DNA of 64,000 bases, taken from positions 1 through 64,000 of the forward strand of contig NZ_FOUG01000024.1 in the NCBI RefSeq assembly GCF_900114785.1. The letters are read 5' to 3'. The number at the start of each line of letters is the position of its first letter. Within the stretch, counting starts at the first letter, position 1. Origin of the DNA: Variovorax sp. OV329 (GTDB lineage Bacteria; Pseudomonadota; Gammaproteobacteria; Burkholderiales; Burkholderiaceae_C). The notes under the pieces were generated by a model. It had not been told where the DNA came from and searched no databases. It was given only the letters and a program-made list of their open reading frames with translations. Made by a program: the position numbers and the translations under genes. Positions 44,351 to 52,637 of this stretch are shown here, one piece after another.

Positions 44351-45247
44351 GTGGAGCCCGGCGCACTCACCCTCCTGGTCGACATCATCGACGCCGGCAA
44401 CCTCAGCGAAGCCGCGCGCCGCCTGAAGATGACCCGGGCCAACGTCAGCTACCACCTGGGCCAGCTGGAGCGTGCCGTGGGCCTGCAACTGGTGCGCCGC
44501 ACCACCCGCCGCCTGGAGCCCACCGAGGCCGGCCTGCGCCTGTACCAGCATGGCCTGGGCATCCAGAACGAGCTGGCCGCCGCGCGCGAGTCGGTCACCG
44601 CCCTGGGCCAGACCCTGCAGGGGAGGGTGCGCCTGAACGCGCCCAGCGGCTACGGGCAGGTGGTGCTGGCACCCTGGCTCATCGAGTTCAAGCTGCGCTA
44701 TCCCGGCATCGTGCTGGACGTGATGTTCGAGAACCGGGTGGAAGACCTGCTGAGCGACGAGGTGGACATCGCCATCCGCATCATGTCCGAGCCGCCGCCG
44801 CACCTGGTGGCGCGCGAGATGGGGCCGGTGCGATACGTCGCCTGCGCCTCGCGTGCCTTTGCGGACCAGCACGCCATGCCGACGCAGGTGGAAGACCTGC
44901 GCAGCATGCCGCTCTTGACCTCCGGCGTGGTCAGCCGGCAGTTGCGCCTCTCGGCCTACCGCGACGAGCAGCGCCAGGTGCTGATGCTGGAGCCCACGCT
45001 GACCTCGGAGAACTTCAACTTTTTGCGCCAGGCGGTGCTGGCCGGCATCGGCGTGGGCATCGTGCCCGACTACGTGATGGCCGACGACGTGGCCTGCGGC
45101 GACGCCGTCACCGTGCTGGACGACTGGCGCCTGAGCATCTTCGGTGACCGCATGTTCATGCTGTACATGCCCAACCGGCATCACACGCGGGCGACGGCGA
45201 CCTTCATCGAGCACGTGCTGGCGCGGGCGAGGGCGGCGCCCGCCTAG
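44351..45247 (+). CDS. LysR-family transcriptional regulator
   Basis: The 298-residue protein has a LysR helix-turn-helix (ALTLLVDIIDAGNLSEAARRLKMTRANVSYHLGQLE). The effector domain follows with LQGRVRLNAPSGYGQ and ends VLARARAAPA. The GTG at 44351 is preferred since the alternative TTG at 44312 lies in the palindromic operator and would add 13 atypical residues. It is divergent from the Bug/acyl-CoA synthetase operon and is its probable regulator. It is convergent with the GNAT gene. Confidence 0.88.
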   Translation: MEPGALTLLVDIIDAGNLSEAARRLKMTRANVSYHLGQLERAVGLQLVRRTTRRLEPTEAGLRLYQHGLGIQNELAAARESVTALGQTLQGRVRLNAPSGYGQVVLAPWLIEFKLRYPGIVLDVMFENRVEDLLSDEVDIAIRIMSEPPPHLVAREMGPVRYVACASRAFADQHAMPTQVEDLRSMPLLTSGVVSRQLRLSAYRDEQRQVLMLEPTLTSENFNFLRQAVLAGIGVGIVPDYVMADDVACGDAVTVLDDWRLSIFGDRMFMLYMPNRHHTRATATFIEHVLARARAAPA

Positions 45248-45263
45248 TGGTCGGTGTCGAGCT

Positions 45264-45788
45264 TCACCACGCGGGCAGCATCGGCGGACACGGATGCATC
45301 CGGGCCATCGCGATGGCGTCGACGTATTGGCCGTTGCGCAAGGCGTATGCGAGATGCCGGCCTTCGTGCATGAAGCCCAGGCGCGAGTAGAGCGCGATCG
45401 CCCGTTCGTTGTCGGCATTGACCGTGAGCTCGATTCGAAGCACCGCGCCCCATCCGTCGGCCCAGCGCAGCAGGCGCTCCATCAACGCGCGGCCCAACCC
45501 TTGGCCTTGATGCGACGAGGCGATCGCGATGCCCAGGCCGCGCACGTGCTGCCTTCGAATACTGTTCTGCGTCTTGTGCAGTCCCGCATGAGCGACGACT
45601 CGGTCGCCATCGAGGGCGACCAGGCGGCAGATTTGCGCATCCGTGACCCTCAGCGTCTCAATGCGCGAAGCCACTGGCACGTCTGGCATCTGAAGCAACT
45701 GTTCGAAGACGCCGCTACTGCCCATCAATTCAGAAATGCGTTCCGCGTCCGCCGGTTCGGCGCTGCGGATGACGATCGAATCGCCCAT
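45264..45788 (-). CDS. GNAT-family N-acetyltransferase
   Basis: The 174-residue enzyme has GNAT motif A, IASSHQGQGLGRALMERLL, with the acetyl-CoA pyrophosphate loop GQGLGR. The C-terminal NADNERAIALYSRLGFMHEGR motif B follows. It transfers an acetyl group from acetyl-CoA to an amine of unknown identity. The resemblance to the L-amino acid/ribosomal acetyltransferase branch is general only. It is transcribed in line with the LuxR gene 52 bp upstream of it. Confidence 0.88.
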   Translation of the reverse strand: MGDSIVIRSAEPADAERISELMGSSGVFEQLLQMPDVPVASRIETLRVTDAQICRLVALDGDRVVAHAGLHKTQNSIRRQHVRGLGIAIASSHQGQGLGRALMERLLRWADGWGAVLRIELTVNADNERAIALYSRLGFMHEGRHLAYALRNGQYVDAIAMARMHPCPPMLPAW

Positions 45789-45840
45789 TGCCTGTCCTCC
45801 CTTTTTTGGAAGGATCGTAACCGCTCAGGAAGAGCGAACT

Positions 45841-46404
45841 TCAACCCGCGATCAGCTTCTGCACCAGCTCCGCCGTCGTCGCCGCCGCGTACTTGCGCAT
45901 CAGCCGCGCGCGGTGGATCTCCACCGTGCGGTGGCTGATGGCCAGGGCCTTGCCGATCTCCTTCGACGTGAGGCCGCGCATCACCTGCGCCGCCACTTCG
46001 CGCTCGCGCGGCGTGAGCTGCTCCTTGCCCGTCAGGCGGCGGGCGCCCAGGTCCTCGAAGGTCCAGATGCCGGCCTCGTGCGGGGCCTCCCGGTTCATGG
46101 CGCGGCCGGTGACGTGGCACCAGAAGGATTCACCCGCGTTGCCGCCGCCCACGCGCTTCATCATCCGGTTGTCGGCGTAGTGGCCGCTGGCGTTGAGGAT
46201 GGGCTCCATGCGCTTGCCGATGCGCTCGAACTCGGCAACGCTGGGGTAAAGCACGCTGAAGGATTGCCCCACCAGCGCCTCGGCCGGCGAGCCGAACATC
46301 TCGCACAACTCCTCGTTGCATGCGACGATGGCGCGGTTGCGCGAAACGACCATCCCCACCGGCGCATGTTCGAAGGCCAGCCTGTAATCGATCTGCTGCA
46401 GCAT
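45841..46404 (-). CDS. PAS-LuxR (NarL-type HTH) transcriptional regulator
   Basis: The 187-residue protein combines an N-terminal PAS domain (about 5-105: YRLAFEHAPVGMVVSRNRAIVACNEELCEMFG, then GESFWCHVTGR) with a C-terminal LuxR helix-turn-helix (LTPREREVAAQVMRGLTSKEIGKALAISHRTVEIHR). There is no receiver domain, so the PAS pocket probably senses a small molecule, such as a metabolite of the divergent CoA-transferase pathway. The palindrome between the two genes is the probable binding site. Confidence 0.9.
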   Translation of the reverse strand: MLQQIDYRLAFEHAPVGMVVSRNRAIVACNEELCEMFGSPAEALVGQSFSVLYPSVAEFERIGKRMEPILNASGHYADNRMMKRVGGGNAGESFWCHVTGRAMNREAPHEAGIWTFEDLGARRLTGKEQLTPREREVAAQVMRGLTSKEIGKALAISHRTVEIHRARLMRKYAAATTAELVQKLIAG

Positions 46405-46424
46405 CGGGTCTCACCATTACGAAT

Positions 46425-46448
46425 TACTACGTATGCGAATACGTAGTA
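46425..46448. promoter_or_regulatory. Inverted repeat TACTACGTA-N6-TACGTAGTA
   Basis: Nine-base arms with perfect symmetry and a 6-bp spacer lie in the 90-bp gap between the PAS-LuxR gene and the divergent CoA-transferase operon. Each arm itself contains the palindromic TACGTA core. It is 21 bp from the regulator start and 47 bp from the operon start, fitting activation of the operon and autoregulation. Binding by the adjacent PAS-LuxR protein is inferred. Confidence 0.65.
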
Positions 46449-46494
46449 TCGTCCAATCCTTCCCAGATTCCTTCATCCATCGAGAGGAGCACGC

Positions 46495-47298
46495 GTGAAC
46501 AAGCTTTTTCCCTCCGCCGACGCTGCGCTCAAGGGCGTGGTGGCCGACGGCCAGACACTTGCCGTCGGTGGCTTCGGCCTGTGCGGCATTCCTGAGGCCC
46601 TGATCGAGGCGCTCAAGGAAAGCGGCGTCAAGAACCTGACCTGCATCTCCAACAACGCCGGCGTCGATGGCTTCGGCCTCGGCAAGCTGCTGGAGACACG
46701 CCAGATCAAGAAGATGATCGCCAGCTACGTGGGCGAGAACAAGGAGTTCGAGCGCCAGTACCTGGCCGGCGAACTCGAGCTCGAGTTCACGCCCCAGGGC
46801 ACGCTGGCCGAGAAGCTGCGCGCCGGCGGGGCCGGCATCCCGGCCTTCTTCACCAAGACCGGCGTGGGCACCCAGGTGGCCGAGGGCAAGGAGCTGCGCG
46901 AGTTCGATGGCCAGACCTACGTCATGGAGCGCTCGCTGGTGCCCGACGTGGCGCTGGTCAAGGCCGACGTGGCCGACCGCTCGGGCAACCTGCGCTTCCG
47001 CCTGACGGCGCGCAACTTCAACCCGGCCGCCGCCATGGCTGGCAAGATCTGCATCGTCGAGGTGGAGAAGCTGGTCGAGGTGGGCGAACTGGCCCCCGAC
47101 GACATCCACCTGCCGGGCATCTACGTGCACCGCATCGTGGTCAACAGCAATCCCGAGAAGCGCATCGAGAAGCGCACCATCAGCGCCGCTGCGCCCACCG
47201 ATGTCGTCGCCGCCAAGGTCGAGGCGCAGGCCGTCATCGCGCAAGCCGCTGCCGGCAGCGAAGTGCCTGCCCCCGTCAAGAACACCAAAGGAGCCTGA
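46495..47298 (+). CDS. 3-oxoacid CoA-transferase subunit A
   Basis: The 267-residue alpha subunit of a family I CoA-transferase has the CoA-site loop [17 protein letters not shown] and [14 protein letters not shown], and ends in a tail rich in Ala and Pro. The GTG at 46495 has a strong SD (GAGAGGAG). The beta subunit gene begins 1 bp after its stop. Together they move CoA from succinyl-CoA to acetoacetate or a similar 3-oxoacid. The tail (about residues 238-267) is longer than in ScoA proteins of about 235 residues. Confidence 0.93.
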   Translation: MNKLFPSADAALKGVVADGQTLAVGGFGLCGIPEALIEALKESGVKNLTCISNNAGVDGFGLGKLLETRQIKKMIASYVGENKEFERQYLAGELELEFTPQGTLAEKLRAGGAGIPAFFTKTGVGTQVAEGKELREFDGQTYVMERSLVPDVALVKADVADRSGNLRFRLTARNFNPAAAMAGKICIVEVEKLVEVGELAPDDIHLPGIYVHRIVVNSNPEKRIEKRTISAAAPTDVVAAKVEAQAVIAQAAAGSEVPAPVKNTKGA

Positions 47299-47299
47299 G

Positions 47300-47941
47300 A
47301 TGGCCTGGACCCAAGACCAGATGGCCGCACGCGCGGCGCAGGAGCTGGAAGACGGCTTCTATGTGAACCTCGGCATCGGCATCCCCACGCTGGTGGCCAA
47401 CTTCGTGCCTTCCAACAAGGAAGTCTGGCTGCAGAGCGAGAACGGCATGCTGGGCATCGGCCCCTTCCCGACCGAGGACGAGGTCGACGCCGACCTCATC
47501 AACGCCGGCAAGCAGACCGTGACCACGCTGCCGGGAAGCGCCATCTTCGGCAGCCACGACAGCTTCGCGATGATCCGCGGCGGCAAGATCAACCTGTCGA
47601 TCCTGGGCGCCATGCAGGTCAGCGAGAAGGGCGACCTGGCCAACTGGATGATCCCCGGCAAGATGGTCAAGGGCATGGGCGGCGCCATGGACCTGGTGGC
47701 CGGCGTGCCGCGCGTGATCGTGCTCATGGAGCACGTGGCGCGCAAGAAGGACGGCACCACCGACATGAAGATCCTGCCCGAGTGCACCCTGCCGCTGACC
47801 GGCGTGGGCGTGGTCGACCGCATCATCACCGACCTGGCCGTGATGGACGTGACGCCCAAGGGGCTGAAGGTGGTGGAGCTGGCCGACGGCGTCAGCTTCG
47901 ACGAGCTGCAGGCGAAGACGGGGGTGAAGCTGGTGGAGTGA
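47300..47941 (+). CDS. 3-oxoacid CoA-transferase subunit B
   Basis: The 213-residue beta subunit carries the catalytic Glu in [10 protein letters not shown], which forms the glutamyl-CoA thioester. It also shows [40 protein letters not shown] and GMGGAMDLV, the standard blocks. AAAGGAG lies before the ATG, inside the end of the A-subunit gene. It works as an alpha2beta2 enzyme with the preceding gene, likely feeding acetoacetyl-CoA to thiolase. A clear intrinsic terminator follows. Confidence 0.95.
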   Translation: MAWTQDQMAARAAQELEDGFYVNLGIGIPTLVANFVPSNKEVWLQSENGMLGIGPFPTEDEVDADLINAGKQTVTTLPGSAIFGSHDSFAMIRGGKINLSILGAMQVSEKGDLANWMIPGKMVKGMGGAMDLVAGVPRVIVLMEHVARKKDGTTDMKILPECTLPLTGVGVVDRIITDLAVMDVTPKGLKVVELADGVSFDELQAKTGVKLVE

Positions 47942-47970
47942 TGCGAAGCTGCGCTTTGCATTTGCCCAGC

Positions 47971-48000
47971 GGGCCGGCTCATGCCGGCCCGTTTGCTTTC
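47971..48000 (+). terminator. Intrinsic terminator after the CoA-transferase operon
   Basis: GGGCCGGC (47971-47978), loop TCAT, GCCGGCCC (47983-47990) form a perfect 8-bp GC stem, followed by a T-rich tail (GTTTGCTTT). Confidence 0.8.
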
Positions 48001-48243
48001 TGCGGCCCGCCTCGTCTTTCAGTCCACCTCTTGCGTCGAACGTATTGCGCTTTATCGCAGACAGCCAAGCTAGTGTGCGGCGCGATCGGGATGATGTCTG
48101 CTCTCCAACTTGACGAGTGACCGCAAAGGAGCACCATGCCGAAGCGCGTGCACACCCATTCGCCATACGGCAGGATGCGGCCCACAAGCGGTCCTTCGTT
48201 GTCCGGCCACCCGGCGCCAGATCCGGAAGGTATGGGAAAGCCG
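48001..48243. other. Intergenic region without a visible gene
   Basis: Between the terminator and the porin gene end there are about 240 bp with only short frames and no ribosome sites. Nothing further is recognised here. Confidence 0.6.
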
Positions 48244-49473
48244 TCAGAACACGTGCCGGATCCCGACGTCGTATCCGGCTGACGAGCTCGGGACCGGCAC
48301 CGAGCCATTGACGGCCTTGGTGTAGAAGGCCGGACCCCCCACCGTCAGGTCGGCACCATTCGTGTTGTTGATTCGCGCGACGGTGCCGTAGAGGGCGGTG
48401 CGCTTCGACAGGTTGTGCACGTAGCCCACGGCGTACTTTTCCGACTTCGGGTCCGGTGCCAGGCCGGGAATGACCTGGCTCAACGCGGCGACTTTGTTGT
48501 ACTTCACCTGGGTGTAGACGAGGCGAATCAAGCCGGGTCCGACCGGCACGGTTGCGCCTACCAATGCGCCATTCGCACCGGGGCTGGTAAAGCCGAGTGA
48601 GTTGGGCAGGGGCGGGGTGCCGGAGAAGAAGGTTTTCGTCTTGTTGTTCGAGTATTCGGCGAACAGCTTGACGACATCGAAGTTGTAGGTGACCGCTACG
48701 TTCCAGATGTCGAGGACACTCGTCGCGCCCGCGAAGAACTGGTCTCCGATGGTGCTTCGGCCCATGGCCGCAGCGACATCCAACGGCCCACTGGTGTAGC
48801 CGAAGCGACCGCCGACGTAGCGCCCGGCTCGCTGGCTGTTCGGAACATTCGGTGTCAGCGTACCTGGGTCGTACTTGTTCGCTTCATTGAACGCGTACAT
48901 GACTTGTCCGTAGAAGCCTCCGAGGTTGGACGGCAGGAAATAGCCCACCGAGTTGGAAGCGCGTAGGTAGTTGGGGTTGCCTTGAAAACCGTTCGCCACC
49001 TGGCCCGGGGAGTTGAAGCCGCTCGCAGTGGCGATCAGGTTGATGCCCACGCCGTTGGAAGTAAATGGATCGGCCACGGCGTCGTTCCAGAAAGTGGGCG
49101 TGTAGTCCCTGCCCAGGCGAATTTCGCCCAACGCGCCCGACAGGCTGACTGTCGAGCGACGGTTGAAGGCAAGCCCTCCGCCGGCGCCCAGGCCGGCGCC
49201 GGAGTCGTTGAGCAATCCCGCTTCGAGCCAAAAGCCCGCTGAAGCGCCCCCACCGAGATCCTCCGTGCCCCGAAACCCAAGGCGACTGCTGGCATAGCCT
49301 CCGCTGTTCTGCCCCGTGCTGCTGGTGGTGACTGCCACACCAAGCGGTGTCTCAGACCTGTTCGAGTAGTGACTGACCGTGGCGTCCACCACGCCGAACA
49401 CGATGACGGAGGATTGCGCCGACGCGGCGCCGCTGGCGGCGAGGACGGTCATGGCGAGCACGCCTTTGTTCAT
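48244..49473 (-). CDS. Outer-membrane porin, Omp32/Gram-negative porin_4 type
   Basis: The 409-residue general porin has a signal peptide (19 residues, cleaved at ASAQS) and the family opening SSVIVFGVVDATVSHYS. The conserved SRLGFRGTEDLGGGASAGFWLEAG follows, as does an LGEIRLGRDYTPTFW constriction-loop segment. It ends DVGIRHVF, the C-terminal Phe of betaproteobacterial porins. Sixteen strands and a trimer are expected. It is unusually Gly-rich. The quinone oxidoreductase gene lies 113 bp upstream on the same strand, so it may share the catabolic locus and bring its substrate across the outer membrane. Confidence 0.93.
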   Translation of the reverse strand: MNKGVLAMTVLAASGAASAQSSVIVFGVVDATVSHYSNRSETPLGVAVTTSSTGQNSGGYASSRLGFRGTEDLGGGASAGFWLEAGLLNDSGAGLGAGGGLAFNRRSTVSLSGALGEIRLGRDYTPTFWNDAVADPFTSNGVGINLIATASGFNSPGQVANGFQGNPNYLRASNSVGYFLPSNLGGFYGQVMYAFNEANKYDPGTLTPNVPNSQRAGRYVGGRFGYTSGPLDVAAAMGRSTIGDQFFAGATSVLDIWNVAVTYNFDVVKLFAEYSNNKTKTFFSGTPPLPNSLGFTSPGANGALVGATVPVGPGLIRLVYTQVKYNKVAALSQVIPGLAPDPKSEKYAVGYVHNLSKRTALYGTVARINNTNGADLTVGGPAFYTKAVNGSVPVPSSSAGYDVGIRHVF

Positions 49474-49586
49474 GGCTATTACTTCTGTTGAGGAGACGAT
49501 GTGAGAGCGAGTGCTGGCACGTCACAGCGAGTCGCTTGCCGTGCGCCTGAGGTTCTGGTCGACTCGCTTGCGTAAGGGGAGGCAGG

Positions 49587-50558
49587 TCAAGGAACAAGAA
49601 CGGTCGAGCCAATCGTCCGGCGTCCCTCGAGCGCCCGGTGTGCCTCGGCTGCATCGGCCAAGGCAAAGCTTTGCCTCGGCTCGCTGACAATCCGTCCGGC
49701 GAGTACATGGTCGAACAGCTCTCTGGCCATGTCGAGCATGTGAGAGCGTGGTTCGATGTAATGCCTCATGGCCGGACGGGTGAACCAGATGGACCCTTTT
49801 GTCGCCAGCCGCCCGGTGTCGAAGATCACCGGGCCCGAGGCTGTGCCGTTGCTCACCATCGTTCCGCGAACCTGCAAGCTGTCGAGTGAAGCCTCGAGCG
49901 TTTCCTTGCCAACGGAGTCGTAGACGACCGGAACGCCCTTTCCGTCTGTGATCTCGCGCACGCGCCTGGCAATGTCCTCGCGGGAGGTCACGATGGTGTG
50001 GGCGCAACCATTTGCCTTCGCGATTTCGGCCTTCTCGTCGGTGCTGACGGTGCCGATCATGGTCACGCCGATGGCGCGCGCCCACTGGCAGGCGATGAGA
50101 CCGACGCCACCGGCCGCGGCGTGGTAGAGGATCGTCTCGCCGCCCTTGAGCGGGTAGACCTGGCGGAACAGGTACTGGGTCGTCATGCCTTTCATGACGA
50201 GTGACGCCGCCGTGCGATCCGTGACGCCGTCCGGCAGGGGGATCAACACATTGGCGGGCATCACGCGAGCTTGTGAATAGGCGCCTTGCGGGCCCACCAG
50301 ATAACCCACGCGGTCGCCCACATTGATGTCCGTCACGCCAGGGCCGATGGCCTCGACCACACCTACCGCATCGGTGCCCAGACCGTTGGGCAACTCGAGC
50401 GGATAGCGGCCAATGCGGAAGTAGATGTCGGCAAAGTTGACCGCTATGTAGCTGTGACGTATGCGTGCCTCGCCGGGCCCGGGTTCCCCGACCTCGACGT
50501 CTTGCAGTTTCATGACGTCTGCGCCGCCTGTTTCGTAAACGCGAATGGCCTTGGTCAT
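49587..50558 (-). CDS. Quinone oxidoreductase (zeta-crystallin-like, MDR superfamily)
   Basis: The 323-residue NADPH-dependent reductase begins KAIRVYETGGADVMKL, has NFADIYFRIGRYP (quinone reductase signature), GDRVGYL, and the Rossmann-like AAAGGVGLIACQWARAIG. It lacks the zinc-ligand Cys set of alcohol dehydrogenases, as expected for this branch. It reduces quinones or enones one or two electrons at a time. SD AGGAGA precedes the ATG. It is divergent from the Bug-dioxygenase-BKACE operon and shares its regulatory gap. Confidence 0.9.
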   Translation of the reverse strand: MTKAIRVYETGGADVMKLQDVEVGEPGPGEARIRHSYIAVNFADIYFRIGRYPLELPNGLGTDAVGVVEAIGPGVTDINVGDRVGYLVGPQGAYSQARVMPANVLIPLPDGVTDRTAASLVMKGMTTQYLFRQVYPLKGGETILYHAAAGGVGLIACQWARAIGVTMIGTVSTDEKAEIAKANGCAHTIVTSREDIARRVREITDGKGVPVVYDSVGKETLEASLDSLQVRGTMVSNGTASGPVIFDTGRLATKGSIWFTRPAMRHYIEPRSHMLDMARELFDHVLAGRIVSEPRQSFALADAAEAHRALEGRRTIGSTVLVP

Positions 50559-50638
50559 CTGAGTCTCCTGTGATTGCGGTTGGGACGCGATTCTTGCGGC
50601 GCAACCTGGAGACTGAAAGCTCGTCGTCAGCTCTGTCC

Positions 50639-50674
50639 CACTTCATCAAGTTCGTGTCTCACTTGGACAAGTTC
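50639..50674 (+). promoter_or_regulatory. Direct repeat (two 15-mers, 21-bp period), probable AraC-type site
   Basis: CACTTCATCAAGTTC (50639-50653) and CACTTGGACAAGTTC (50660-50674) match at 12 of 15 positions. They start 21 bp apart, two helical turns, in the same orientation. This is the classic layout of AraC-family activator sites. The repeat ends 68 bp before the Bug gene in the divergent gap. The AraC-type gene at 53719-54744 is the likely partner (inference). Confidence 0.65.
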
Positions 50675-50742
50675 ACCGGGCCGGGCCGGCAGATACTGCA
50701 AGCGCTGGTGACCTCGACTTCGCATGGACATAGGAGACAAAC

Positions 50743-51711
50743 ATGAAACTTCAGCGACTTGTACGCTCCGCGCTGCTTCTGGTGAGCTGCTCGCTCGCTC
50801 TCAGCGCATGGGCAATGGGCGAGAAGCCTCTCAAGCTGATCGTCCCGGCCCCGCCGGGGGGGACGATGGACATCGCGGCGCGTGTCGTCGGGCAGCAGAT
50901 GTCCTTGGACTTGGGCCGACCGGTCATCGTGGAGAACCGCGCAGGTGCGAGCGGGTCCATCGGGCTGAGCGCCATGCTGAAGTCAGAGGCCGACGGCAAC
51001 ACGATTGCAGTGGGCGCGAGCAATCTGCTGGTGGAGTCGCCGCTGGTGATGAAGGTCCCTTACGACCCTCTGAAGGACATCACGACGGTCGCAAGAGTGG
51101 CCTTCTCGAGCTACGTGCTGGTGACGGGCTCGAACTACCCGGCCAAGGACTTCCAGAGCCTCGTTGCCCATCTGCAGACGCGCAAGGGCAAGTCCAGCTT
51201 CGCGAGCTATGGCACGGGTACCGTGTCTCACTATTCCGGCTTGATCCTCAGCAGTCAGGCCGATCTCGGCATGCAGCACGTTGGCTATCCCGGATCGCCT
51301 CCCGCACTTCAAGACGTCATCGGTGGCCAGGTGGACATCATGTTCGACGGCATGGTGACTTCATTGCCGCTGATCAAGAGCGCAATGCTGCGGGCCTACG
51401 CCGTCTCCGGCACGAAGAGGTCCCGGTATCTCCCCGACGTGCCCACCATGCCCGAACTCGGCTACCCGGAGCTGCAGTTCCAGGGACAGATCTGCTTCTA
51501 TGGCTCGAGCAAGCTGCCGCCTGACGTACTGGCGAAGCTCCAGGCGAGCATCAAGAAGGCGGCGCAAACACCTTCGGTGCAGCAGAAGCTGAGTGACATC
51601 GGCCTGGAGCCGGACGTGAGCATCGATACGCCCGCCCTGCTCGCAGAAAACAAGGCTCTGTCCAAACGCTACGCCGCCATCGTCAAGAAGTTCGACATCC
51701 AGCCCAACTGA
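50743..51711 (+). CDS. Bug/TctC-family periplasmic binding protein
   Basis: The 322-residue receptor has a Sec signal (to about residue 25, ALSAWAMG) and the Bug pattern KPLKLIVPAPPGGTMDIAAR, then VENRAGASGSIGLSAM and GQVDIMFDG. AGGAGA precedes the ATG. It is the first gene of an operon with a dioxygenase (31 bp later) and a beta-keto acid cleavage enzyme, so its ligand is presumably the pathway substrate. The lone receptor lacks TctAB partners in the window. Confidence 0.93.
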   Translation: MKLQRLVRSALLLVSCSLALSAWAMGEKPLKLIVPAPPGGTMDIAARVVGQQMSLDLGRPVIVENRAGASGSIGLSAMLKSEADGNTIAVGASNLLVESPLVMKVPYDPLKDITTVARVAFSSYVLVTGSNYPAKDFQSLVAHLQTRKGKSSFASYGTGTVSHYSGLILSSQADLGMQHVGYPGSPPALQDVIGGQVDIMFDGMVTSLPLIKSAMLRAYAVSGTKRSRYLPDVPTMPELGYPELQFQGQICFYGSSKLPPDVLAKLQASIKKAAQTPSVQQKLSDIGLEPDVSIDTPALLAENKALSKRYAAIVKKFDIQPN

Positions 51712-51742
51712 GCGACGTCATGCATTTCCCATGGAGACGGTG

Positions 51743-52585
51743 ATGAAGATCAGACAAATCACGCCCAGCATCGGCGCGCAAGTTTCAGAAGTCCACCTCG
51801 GCGAGGCGGCACGCTCGCCCGAACTCTTCGCATCGATCAAGTCCGCCTTGCTCAGGCACAAGGTGCTCTTCTTTCGCAGTCAGGAGATCACGCGTGGCGA
51901 CCACGTCGCATTCGCTCGATGCTTCGGCGATCTCGAAGATCACCCGGTCCTCGACAGCGATCCTCAGTACCCCGGACTGGGTCTCATCTATCGCAGTGAA
52001 AGCAGACACAGCTACGAGAACGTGTATCACTCCGACGGTCTATGGCGACCCAAGCCGCCGATGGGGGCCGTCTTGCGCTGCATCGAATGCCCGGAGGTCG
52101 GTGGCGACACCATCTGGGTCAACATGGTGCAGGCGCATGAAGAGCTTCCCGAAGACATCAGGAAGAAGATCCAGAACCTGCGTGCCAAGTCGAGCATCGA
52201 GCCGTCGTTCGGCGCCGTGATGTCGCAGGAGCAGCGGCAAAAGCTGGATCGGGAGAACCCGCCAGCAGAGCACCCCGTCGTCCGCACGCATCCGGAAACT
52301 GGCGAAAAGGTCCTGTTCGTCGGCAGCTTCACGACGCACTTCGTCAATCACAACACGCCCGAGAACATCCGCCATGGGATCGACAAGACGCCGGGCGCAT
52401 CGCTTCTGCTGAACTACCTGCTGAGCCGCGCCAGTATTCCCGAGTACCAGGTGCGCTGGTCCTGGCAGCCCGGAGATGTGGCTGTCTGGGACAACCGAAG
52501 CACACAGCACTATGCAGTGAACGACTACTGGCCGGCACCTCGCAAGATGGAGCGCGCCGCCATCCTCGGAGACGCTCCGTACTGA
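51743..52585 (+). CDS. TauD/TfdA-family Fe(II)/2-oxoglutarate dioxygenase
   Basis: The 280-residue enzyme has the iron facial triad: His96-x-Asp98 in YHSDGLW and His256 in QHYAVNDYW, with Arg267/Arg271 placed to bind 2-oxoglutarate. The entry VLFFRSQEIT and the C-terminal AVWDNRSTQHYA are family hallmarks. It hydroxylates a substrate next to a heteroatom or carboxylate, often releasing sulfite, an aldehyde or a phenol. The ATG at 51743 is preferred as GGAGA sits 6 nt before it; an ATG four codons earlier lies within that SD. Confidence 0.92.
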   Translation: MKIRQITPSIGAQVSEVHLGEAARSPELFASIKSALLRHKVLFFRSQEITRGDHVAFARCFGDLEDHPVLDSDPQYPGLGLIYRSESRHSYENVYHSDGLWRPKPPMGAVLRCIECPEVGGDTIWVNMVQAHEELPEDIRKKIQNLRAKSSIEPSFGAVMSQEQRQKLDRENPPAEHPVVRTHPETGEKVLFVGSFTTHFVNHNTPENIRHGIDKTPGASLLLNYLLSRASIPEYQVRWSWQPGDVAVWDNRSTQHYAVNDYWPAPRKMERAAILGDAPY

Positions 52586-52637
52586 GCATCCGTCTTCTCA
52601 TTTTTCATCTTGCAACGCAACCCCTTGGGCAATCATC

